From the NCBI GenBank assembly GCA_034432655.1, contig DAOUBP010000099.1, positions 1 to 40,644 on the forward strand: 40,644 bases of DNA, in the 5' to 3' direction. The first letter of the stretch is position 1. Every line of letters starts with the position of its first letter. The position numbers and the translations under genes were made by a program. Shown in pieces: positions 1-6,346 of this stretch. A model generated the notes under the pieces. It searched no databases, had not been told where the DNA came from, and saw nothing but the letters and a program-made list of their open reading frames with translations. This DNA comes from DAOUBP01 sp034432655 (GTDB lineage Bacteria > Chloroflexota > Anaerolineae > CG2-30-64-16).

Positions 1-2
1 AC

Positions 3-182
3 GCAGCCAACGCCGGGGACGTGGCCGACATCCTGCGCAAGCTGGAGGGCATTCCGCTGGCCATCGAGCTGGCTGCCGCGACCTTGCGCCGCCTGTCCGT
101 GGCCGGGTTGGCCGCCACGCTGTGTTGCGAGGCGAACTGGGTGGACGCGATCCAGGCCACGGCGCGCGATCTGCCGCCGCGC
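3..182 (+). pseudogene. Fragment of an NB-ARC/AAA-type transcriptional regulator
   Basis: The frame entering from the window edge reads LRKLEGIPLAIELAAA, then LSVAGLAATL, then ARDLPPR. This order matches the end of the NB-ARC/AAA ATPase region of AfsR/LuxR-type regulators, where a GLPLAIELAAA-like GxP motif is followed by a short helix and a DLPxRHxSLRA-like motif. The match stops at the DLPPR motif near 182. Beyond that the same frame runs antisense to a glycosyltransferase fragment and ends at 326 without regulator features. No start is visible because the gene begins outside the window. It is therefore a piece of a gene cut by a rearrangement, or by an assembly join. The family assignment is by eye; the exact class of regulator is unknown. 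Confidence 0.55.
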
Positions 183-266
183 CAGGTGGTCGAGCACCTG
201 GCAGAGGGTGTGGACCACGCCGTCGGTTTTCGGCAGGAACGTTTCGGTGAACAGGGCGATCCGCAT
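165..266 (-). pseudogene. N-terminal stub of a GT4-family glycosyltransferase
   Basis: Reading the minus strand from ATG at 266 gives MRIALFTETFLPKTDGVV, then HTLCQVLDHLARR. This is the canonical opening of GT4 glycosyltransferases that assemble glycolipids or polysaccharides (for example the mannosyltransferase and sulfoquinovosyltransferase type). About 34 codons are recognisable. After that the frame runs into DNA that, on the plus strand, encodes the NB-ARC fragment, so the catalytic body is missing. The two fragments meet head-on over a shared GC-rich stretch near 165-183. It cannot be functional as it stands. Confidence 0.6.
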
Positions 267-269
267 AGC

Positions 270-341
270 GGTCTCAACATGGCCGTTTTTTCCACTGGCG
301 AGGGAAGTATCGCACAGAAAGTTTAAGGCCATGTTGAGACC
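270..341. repeat. 15-bp perfect inverted repeat at the rearranged left edge
   Basis: Positions 270-284 (ggtctcaacatggcc) and 327-341 (ggccatgttgagacc) are exact reverse complements separated by 42 bases. The left arm is the leader just upstream of the GT4 stub, so the right arm looks like a fold-back copy of the same leader. It could be a scar of an inversion. It is not followed by a T-run and is not near a real gene end, so I do not call it a terminator. From 327 to 547 no intact gene is present; that stretch holds only this arm, the truncated repeat copy and a possible leader of the next gene. Confidence 0.6.
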
Positions 342-375
342 TGATGACATGTGGGTTCAGATCTGGTTAGGGTTT

Positions 376-469
376 CTGAACCTGCCCTTAACGTGTGGTT
401 GACGCGGGTTTCAAGTGATGGCCGGGGCCTTGTGCAGATAGGTGTTGTCCGTCAATTGCTGGAGGACAA
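376..469. repeat. 94-bp direct repeat, truncated copy of the 3' end of the 3367-3987 gene
   Basis: 376-469 matches 3332-3425 at 92 of 94 positions; the differences are at 389-390 versus 3345-3346. The complete copy covers the last 18 or so codons, the stop codon and about 35 bases downstream of the NAD(P)-binding gene. Here the homology ends abruptly at 469, so only a 3' remnant remains. The two copies bracket the C25 peptidase gene, as expected after a tandem duplication, or insertion, of about 2.96 kb. Confidence 0.9.
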
Positions 470-565
470 GTCGTTTTGTGTTACAATTCAGGCCAGGCAT
501 CGGCCAGGGAGAAAATCTGCCGCAAATTGCCGTAGACCACGATACCCGTGAGAAGATGTACAGGT

Positions 566-3172
566 ATGAAGATCATTGCGCGTTGGCTGTTGGTCATGTG
601 GGTGCTGTTCGACCTGAGTCTCGTTCCTGTGGCAGCCCAAGCTGGGCTGGCGGGCCCGGCTGCAATCACCCGTGTGCGCATCGGGGTTACTACCGACACC
701 CTGGTGCGTATCACCCCGACCGATCTGGCTGCGATCGGCATCAGCCCGTCCAGCGTGGATCCCCGCACCTTCGCGGTCAGTAGCATGGGCCAATCCATTG
801 CCATCCGGGTCGTCGGCGAAGCGGACGGGAGGTTTGACCCCGGCGACGAGCTCCAGTTCTTCGGCCAGCGTTTTCGCGGGCCAGAGATGGAGCAGAAGTA
901 TACCGACGAGCGGGTTTACTGGCTGGACATCGGCGGTACACCAGGCCCGCGGGTAGCTGAGGCCGTGGTCACCCCCGTGGGCGACCTGACCCCACCGGCT
1001 GACTTTCTCACCACCCTGCGCGCCGAGCAGAACATGATCTGGTGGACCCTTCACACCCTTTATCTGGATACCCAGGATACCTGGTTTTGGGAGCGGCTGC
1101 AGACCGGCGGCAGCCCGGGCAATAGCGTCACCCGTGATCTGCCGTATGAGGTGCCGTATCCCGCGCCCGGCTATCCGGCCACCTTGCGCCTGGAGGAGAT
1201 CAGCCGCTACAACAGCAACTACTCCAACCCTGACCATCGTACGACGATAGCATTGAACGGTGTTGGCCTGGGCACTTTCGATTGGAGCGGTCGGGTGCGG
1301 CAGGTCTTCGAGACCCCGGTGCCAGCCGGCACTTTGGTGCACGGCACCAACACCCTGGCAGTCACCGCCACCAATCCGCCGACCACCACTTATGACGACA
1401 TCTACGCGAATTACTGGGAAGTGGACTACCGCCGTCAGTTCATTGCCTGGAACGGCCGGCTCGACTTCACAGCAGAGGCGTCGGGGGAGCAGGAGTTCCT
1501 GGTGGCTGGTTGGAGCAGCCCTGCAGTGGCCATTTGGGATGTGACTAACCCCGCTCAGCCCGTGCATCTGACCGGCGCTTGGACGCAGCCTGAAGGCACA
1601 GGTTATCGCGTGCGCTTTCGTGCTGCACCTGCCGCCGGTGCCCGCTTCTGGCTTCAGGAGGAATCTGCCTGGGCTGCGCCGGCTTCCCTGCGCGTGCGAC
1701 CGCCCACTGGCCTGCGCTATCCAGCCGAGGGTGCTGACGCGGTGATCGTCACCCACGCCAGCCTGCAGCCGGCCGCCGAGCTTCTGGCCGCGTGGCATCG
1801 GGACCATGGCCGTCGCGCCCTGGTGGTGGACGCCCAAGACGCTTACGACGAGTTCAACAACGGCATCTATCATCCCAAGGCGATCCCGGCCATGCTGGCC
1901 TGGGCCCATGCCAACTGGCCGCCCCCTGGCCCGCAATATCTCATCCTGGTTGGTGACGGCCACTGGAACTTTAAGGGCTACAACACCGCCGTCTATCCCG
2001 CGCCGCCTATCATGATCCCGCCCTACCTGGCTTTTGTGGATCCGTGGCAGGGAGAGGTGCCAGCCGACACCCTCTTCGGCAACATCGCCGGCAACGACGT
2101 GCCGGAGGTCTCAGTGGGCCGGCTGGCGGTGAACACTTTGGATGAAGCTTTCACCGTTGTGAACAAGATCATCGCTTATGATGAGGGGATGCGGTCTCAG
2201 CCCTGGCAACAGCGCGCGCTGTTCGTGGCCGACAACGCCGACTCGGCCGGCGACTTTCCGGGGCTTAGCGACCAGATCATCACTGGCTACCTGCCGGCTG
2301 ACGTGACCCCTACCCGCGTCTACCTGGGCATCACCCACCCCGACGCCACCAGCGCCAAGAACGCGATTCGCGACGGGATCAATGCCGGTACATGGATGGT
2401 GCAGTACTCCGGCCATGGCGCGCCAGAGCGCTGGGCCCACGAATACATCTGGACCAAGGATGATGTGCCTTCGTTGGTGAACGACGGCATGTTCCCGCTG
2501 GTCCTCACCTTCAACTGCCTGGACGGCTATTTCGCGCACACCGACCCGGCGCGGGTGAGCATTGCTGAGACCATGCAGCGTCGCGCCGGCGGTGGTTCGG
2601 TAGCTGCCATCTCCCCCTCCGGCTTAGGCCTCACCTATGACCAACACAACTTGCGCAAGATGCTGATGGAAGCGATATTCCATGACGGCATCCGCGCAGT
2701 GGGCACGGCCTTGACTGTGGCCAAGCAGCGTTATGCCGTCACCTACGGCCTCAACTACCTGATCTATACGCAGATGCTTTTCGGCGACCCGGCTATGCAA
2801 TTACCTTGGGCAAATGTGGCCCTCCCGCAGCCTCCAGCCGTCTCTATCGCCCGCAGTGGCAGCTCGGCCGTGTTGAGCTGGTCAGCCGTGACGCAGGATG
2901 TCTTCGGGCAGCCCACTGCAGTCACCAGCTATCTGATCTGGCGCAGCACGACCCCTTACTTTGACCCCAATCGCCCTAACTGCAACTGTCGGCGGGTTGC
3001 TACCACCTCTGCGCTGACCTGGACCGACACGGGCGCCATCGGCCCCATCACCCCCATCGGAGACACCGCCAACAACTATTTCTACGTTGTGCAGGCGGCC
3101 AACAGCGCCGGCCATTCCGTCCCTTCCAACCGGGTGGGCGAGTTCGACTTTGCTCTCACGCCCGGGCAGTAG
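566..3172 (+). CDS. Exported C25 (gingipain-like) cysteine peptidase
   Basis: The product is about 868 residues and begins with a signal peptide (basic start, then LLVMWVLFDLSLV, AQA cleavage region). I chose ATG 566 because it opens the signal peptide directly; an in-frame GTG at 548 would only add six residues. The middle carries the caspase-fold C25 signature: ILVGDGHWNFKGY, a DxxVGRLAV-like strand, the catalytic-His motif QYSGHG near residue 617 and the catalytic-Cys motif FNCLDG near 651. The last 100 or so residues resemble a fibronectin type III domain. By family knowledge it would be a secreted protease acting after Arg/Lys or on surface proteins; the substrate is unknown. A weak -10-like TACAAT lies at 482-487, just beyond the truncated repeat. 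The gene is bracketed by the 94-bp repeats, so it may have arrived by duplication or insertion. Confidence 0.85.
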   Translation: MKIIARWLLVMWVLFDLSLVPVAAQAGLAGPAAITRVRIGVTTDTLVRITPTDLAAIGISPSSVDPRTFAVSSMGQSIAIRVVGEADGRFDPGDELQFFGQRFRGPEMEQKYTDERVYWLDIGGTPGPRVAEAVVTPVGDLTPPADFLTTLRAEQNMIWWTLHTLYLDTQDTWFWERLQTGGSPGNSVTRDLPYEVPYPAPGYPATLRLEEISRYNSNYSNPDHRTTIALNGVGLGTFDWSGRVRQVFETPVPAGTLVHGTNTLAVTATNPPTTTYDDIYANYWEVDYRRQFIAWNGRLDFTAEASGEQEFLVAGWSSPAVAIWDVTNPAQPVHLTGAWTQPEGTGYRVRFRAAPAAGARFWLQEESAWAAPASLRVRPPTGLRYPAEGADAVIVTHASLQPAAELLAAWHRDHGRRALVVDAQDAYDEFNNGIYHPKAIPAMLAWAHANWPPPGPQYLILVGDGHWNFKGYNTAVYPAPPIMIPPYLAFVDPWQGEVPADTLFGNIAGNDVPEVSVGRLAVNTLDEAFTVVNKIIAYDEGMRSQPWQQRALFVADNADSAGDFPGLSDQIITGYLPADVTPTRVYLGITHPDATSAKNAIRDGINAGTWMVQYSGHGAPERWAHEYIWTKDDVPSLVNDGMFPLVLTFNCLDGYFAHTDPARVSIAETMQRRAGGGSVAAISPSGLGLTYDQHNLRKMLMEAIFHDGIRAVGTALTVAKQRYAVTYGLNYLIYTQMLFGDPAMQLPWANVALPQPPAVSIARSGSSAVLSWSAVTQDVFGQPTAVTSYLIWRSTTPYFDPNRPNCNCRRVATTSALTWTDTGAIGPITPIGDTANNYFYVVQAANSAGHSVPSNRVGEFDFALTPGQ

Positions 3173-3304
3173 GCCGCCGGGCGTTCGGCCTCAGCAAGTT
3201 GCAAGGAGGGATGACAGCTGCGCGCTTGCGGAGCTGCTGACCGCATGCGGGCTGGCGCAGCGTCGCGGCCTCGAGCCACAAGAGCCCGCTCAGCAGTCGT
3301 AGCA

Positions 3305-3334
3305 CAGTAGCACAGGATTAATCCTGTACTACTG
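3305..3334. repeat. 30-bp near-perfect palindrome between convergent genes
   Basis: The stretch is self-complementary except for one base pair, and its core caggattaatcctg is a perfect 14-bp palindrome. It lies between the C25 gene (stop 3172) and the convergent NAD(P)-binding gene (stop 3367), so a two-way terminator is possible. No T-run follows on either side and there is essentially no loop, which argues for a protein-binding or recombination site instead. Its right end overlaps the first three bases of the 94-bp repeat. The 130 bases between 3173 and 3304 contain nothing I recognise. Confidence 0.75.
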
Positions 3335-3425
3335 AACCTGCCCTCGACGTGTGGTTGACGCGGGTTTCAAGTGATGGCCGGGGCCTTGTGCAGATAGGTG
3401 TTGTCCGTCAATTGCTGGAGGACAA
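3332..3425. repeat. 94-bp direct repeat, complete copy
   Basis: This is the second copy of the repeat at 376-469 (92/94 identical). It includes the 3' end and downstream flank of the NAD(P)-binding gene. Because the gene continues intact to 3987, this is the parental context and the left copy is the derived remnant. Confidence 0.9.
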
Positions 3426-3987
3426 AGGCGGCCACGTCGGCGCGGGAGACCTGGCCTGCCACGATCTTGGGGTCCAGGCCCGCCCTGTACCGGCCAGTGG
3501 CCGGGCCATCGGTCAACCCACCGGGGCGGACGATGGTCCAGTCTAGCCCGCTGGCTTTGACGACGGCCTCCTGACGCTCTTTGTCTTCCATGGGCTTCTT
3601 GAGGACGGTTTTCATCAGCATCTTGAACGCGAAAGGCACCTGATCCTTGCTTTCACCGACGCCGAGCGAGCTGACGACCACGATACGCTTGGGCCGGCCC
3701 AGCCGTTGCATGGCCTCTACGATTATCTGGGTGCCGCGGGAGACGATGAAGTCAGGGTTGTTGGCCGTATTGCCGAGCGCCACAACCACTGCGTCGGCGT
3801 TGGCCAGGGTTTGTTCCACTTTGGTCGGGTCCAGTACATCCCCAACTACCACGGTCAGGTCATCGTCCCGGATAGCGAGCCTGTCCGGGTTACGGACCAG
3901 GGCTGTGACCCGGTGGCCCGCTGCCAACGCCTGCTGCACCACCTGCTGGCCGGTGCCGCCGGTCGCGCCGAAAACTGCGATATGCAT
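3367..3987 (-). CDS. NAD(P)-binding SDR-like protein (NmrA/SDR-a5 type)
   Basis: The protein of about 206 residues opens MHIAVFGATGGTGQQVV, the Rossmann GxxGxxG dinucleotide-binding motif at residues 8-14. It continues with LVRNP, VVGDVLDP, ADAVVVALG and IVVVSSLGVG, the pattern of atypical short-chain dehydrogenases of the NmrA/NAD(P)H-binding group. WTIVRPGGLTDGP and a C-terminal SRADVAAFVLQQL helix are also typical. These proteins often sense redox cofactors or reduce small substrates; the substrate cannot be told from sequence. ATG 3987 is preceded by GGAGGGG at a good distance; the in-frame TTG at 3990 is less likely. The last codons are duplicated at 376-469. Neighbours are convergent or decayed, so no operon is evident. 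Confidence 0.85.
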   Translation of the reverse strand: MHIAVFGATGGTGQQVVQQALAAGHRVTALVRNPDRLAIRDDDLTVVVGDVLDPTKVEQTLANADAVVVALGNTANNPDFIVSRGTQIIVEAMQRLGRPKRIVVVSSLGVGESKDQVPFAFKMLMKTVLKKPMEDKERQEAVVKASGLDWTIVRPGGLTDGPATGRYRAGLDPKIVAGQVSRADVAAFVLQQLTDNTYLHKAPAIT

Positions 3988-4157
3988 CAATTTGTCCCCT
4001 CCACTTAAGGATTGTTCCTGGCGAGCTGATGCACAACGATACCAGAGTTGGCCAACCGGCGAAGTTATGAGGATTCCGATAGGGGAGGTGAAATCGGCGA
4101 CGCGCCTGCGTTGGCCTTGTGGGGCCGTACGGTGGTTTGCTCTTGATTTCTGCGTTT

Positions 4158-4580
4158 TCAGCGCACTGTTTCAGGCACCGAAGGCATCGGCAACGTGAGG
4201 ACCTCGCACGGGGCGTTCCACGGCACCACGCATAACAGGTCGGGCACCGCCCTGAAAGGGGTGATCGAGACGTAGCCCAGCTCCAAAGCCCAGGCATCGG
4301 TCCACACTTCCGGCGTCTGCCGGTAGTCTGCCGACCGGTTGACGGCCAGGACATCCTCGTGGTGCGGGTCGGGTTCGAAGCGGTAACGGGCCAGGCAAGA
4401 GAAGCCGGCCAGAGAAGTGATCAGCACCCCGGACAGCGCGGCTACCGGCAGGTTGGGCACGTTGACGTTGAATATGGCCGGCGTCGGATCCAGTCGCAAG
4501 CCGGGGTTACTCGTAGCATTGGCCTGCCACAGGCGCACCGTTTCGATCAGGGCCCAGGCCGCTGCTTCCCAATGCGCCAC
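4158..4580 (-). pseudogene. C-terminal remnant of a SurE-like 5'/3'-nucleotidase
   Basis: About 140 codons are readable. They contain HWEAAAWAL, FNVNVPNLP, ITSLAGFSCLARYRFEPDP, TDAWALELGYVSITPF, which is the C-terminal half of SurE family survival proteins (nucleoside monophosphate phosphatases). The N-terminal half with the NDDG metal-binding motif is absent: reading upstream in frame, a stop codon appears about ten codons before the first recognisable residue. The only possible start is a GTG at 4580. A functional SurE needs the missing acidic motif, so I call it a gene remnant. The tail after SITPF is longer than usual. No other SurE piece is present in this window. The stretch 3988-4157 contains only the ribosome binding site of the neighbouring gene. 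Confidence 0.65.
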
Positions 4581-4653
4581 ACCCGCCGGCCCTGCGTTGC
4601 GAAATTGATGCTAAGAGCGGATTATGGGGCTGTTAGCGCTGTGTCAAGATTTG

Positions 4654-5337
4654 CTAATCTTGGTTGTGGGGAGGAGCATCGCCGACGCGCTCCCGGTACA
4701 CGCCCCGGTACTCCGCGGGCAACAAGCGTGCCAGGGCCAGCATCAGCTCTTCTGTATACGCGTGCAGCTCTGCGGTGCGCGACCGCTCCGCACCGGCCGG
4801 CAGGTGGATGGGCTGGCCGATGCGCACATGGACGTCAGGCCGCCGCAGGCGCCGCCAGGTGCCCAGGGCCTTTTCATGCCCCCAGATCGCGACAGGCACG
4901 ATCGTCGCGCCCGTGCGGCTGGCCAGATAGACGGCGCCGTGTTTGCCCTGCTGCAAACCGCCGGTGCGGGTGCGGGTCCCTTCTGGCGCCACCGCCAGGG
5001 CGTGACCCCCGTTGAGCACTTCCAATGCCTGGCTCAGCGCACCGCGATCTGCTTCCCCGCGCGCTACGTAGATGACCCGCGTCAGCCGCTCCATCACCCA
5101 GCCGCCCAGCTTGCCGCGCCACTTATCTGCCGCGAAGATCGCAGCGCGGCGGGGGATCACCATGCCCACCAGAGGCACGTCGAAGGCGTGAATGTGATTG
5201 GGCGCGATCACCAGCGGCCCGTGAAGAGGGACGTTTTCAACACCGCTGACTTCCAGGTGTGTCAGCACGCGCGCCAAAGCCCACAGCAAGCGCTGCATCA
5301 GACGATACAGGAAAGTACCATCGGGTGCCAGGATCAT
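4654..5337 (-). CDS. plsC: 1-acyl-sn-glycerol-3-phosphate acyltransferase (PlsC family)
   Basis: The 227-residue product has the PlsC acyltransferase landmarks: APNHIHAFD (the catalytic H-x4-D box), a following DKWRGK region, and VAPEGTRTRTG (the glycerophosphate-binding EGTR motif). It then has IVPVAIWG and a C-terminal helical region. These enzymes add the second acyl chain to lysophosphatidate at the membrane. ATG 5337 lies four bases after the stop of the LysM gene, with GAGG overlapping that stop as ribosome binding site. It is thus the last gene of the minus-strand XPB operon. A longer in-frame start exists upstream but would run into the previous gene. Substrate specificity is not deducible; related proteins act on other acyl acceptors. 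Confidence 0.88.
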   Translation of the reverse strand: MILAPDGTFLYRLMQRLLWALARVLTHLEVSGVENVPLHGPLVIAPNHIHAFDVPLVGMVIPRRAAIFAADKWRGKLGGWVMERLTRVIYVARGEADRGALSQALEVLNGGHALAVAPEGTRTRTGGLQQGKHGAVYLASRTGATIVPVAIWGHEKALGTWRRLRRPDVHVRIGQPIHLPAGAERSRTAELHAYTEELMLALARLLPAEYRGVYRERVGDAPPHNQD

Positions 5338-5341
5338 CGTT

Positions 5342-6346
5342 CTACCTCGGTGGCGGTGTCGGTGTGGAGAGCCGGCGGCCCAAGGCATGCACTGCGAAAC
5401 GCGCCACCGGACCTCCGGCTGGAGTCAACTCGATGCTGAATGCAGAACGGCCTCCCACAGGGATCACATTGTACTCGGGCGGCGCCCGCCGTGTCCCGAT
5501 CACGCGGCCCAGCGCGTCGTACAGTGTGACCGTCACCCGCACGTCTACGGCATCTTCTGGGCCCACGTTGGCGATGTAGCCGTTGACGGTGTAGGTGGCG
5601 TAGCGTTCGCCCTGGCCCTCCAAATCCTCGGCGACCAGGTCCAGGTAGTAGCTGCCGACGTAGCCTTGCACTCCTTTGCGCGGCAAGGCCAGATAGCTGG
5701 CAAACGATTGCGGCGGCACTGGGAAGCGGACGGCGAACGGCGCTCGCTGGCCGGGTTTCAGCAGCTCCACCTGGACGAAGTCCTCAGCCTCGGCCACCGT
5801 GCTGCCATCCTGGTCCAGCAAGAGGATGACGACGCCGGCCTGCTCCAGGTACGTTCCTGTGGTGTTATGGATCTCGCCGAAGCACCACAGGCCGCCCAGC
5901 GGTGTGTTGGCGAAGCTGATGTTTTCCACGGCGAACGGCAGCGGGGTCGGCTCTGCGGTAGGGGTTGCGTCGCCTGGGGCGTCCCGTTCTGGGATGATCA
6001 GCTCCTGGCCCACGCGCAACGCGCGTGGGTCGGTGATGCCGTTGGTGTCCTGCAGGTCCCGCACCGTGACGCCGAACTTCTGCGCGATGGCCAGCAAGGT
6101 GTCCCCGCGCGCAATGCGATAGATGATGGGCGTGGGGCTCACGGTGGGGGTGGCGGTCGGCTCCGGCGTGTAGGGGGCCGGCGTGGCAGTCGGCCGGACG
6201 GTGGCAACCGCAGTGACCGCGATGGTGGGGGTGGCGCTGGGCGTGGGGGTGACGCGCGTGATCACCTGGCCGAAACAGCCGCTCAAGAGAGCGGTCAGCG
6301 CCAGACAGGCAACCCCCGTCATAGCTGTTCCGAAACCGATCTTCAT
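5342..6346 (-). CDS. LysM-domain lipoprotein with Thr-Pro linker
   Basis: The 334-residue protein starts with a lipoprotein signal peptide ending in LLSGC (lipobox, Cys 24). A Thr/Pro/Ala-rich linker follows, then a LysM peptidoglycan/chitin-binding repeat (IARGDTLLAIAQKFGV ... RALRVGQELIIPE) at about residues 76-120. The C-terminal 200 residues look like two beta-rich FxLYD-like domains (GEIHNTTGTYLEQAGVVI and VNGYIANVGPEDAVDVRV). It is probably anchored on the outer face of the membrane and contacts the cell wall. Its ATG shares four bases (ATGA) with the stop of the preceding helicase-associated gene, so translation is likely coupled. What a wall-binding lipoprotein does in a helicase operon is unclear. 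Confidence 0.85.
   Translation of the reverse strand: MKIGFGTAMTGVACLALTALLSGCFGQVITRVTPTPSATPTIAVTAVATVRPTATPAPYTPEPTATPTVSPTPIIYRIARGDTLLAIAQKFGVTVRDLQDTNGITDPRALRVGQELIIPERDAPGDATPTAEPTPLPFAVENISFANTPLGGLWCFGEIHNTTGTYLEQAGVVILLLDQDGSTVAEAEDFVQVELLKPGQRAPFAVRFPVPPQSFASYLALPRKGVQGYVGSYYLDLVAEDLEGQGERYATYTVNGYIANVGPEDAVDVRVTVTLYDALGRVIGTRRAPPEYNVIPVGGRSAFSIELTPAGGPVARFAVHALGRRLSTPTPPPR

Noticed and set aside
488..1963. Long open frame on the minus strand opposite the C25 peptidase gene
   Set aside because: It is antisense to a well-supported gene with signal peptide and catalytic motifs; its translation has no domain and is the usual high-GC mirror frame.
4600..4625. Fourth, inverted copy of the double-hairpin repeat
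   Set aside because: Only about ten bases (gttgcgaaat) match; no hairpin or right-hand end is present.
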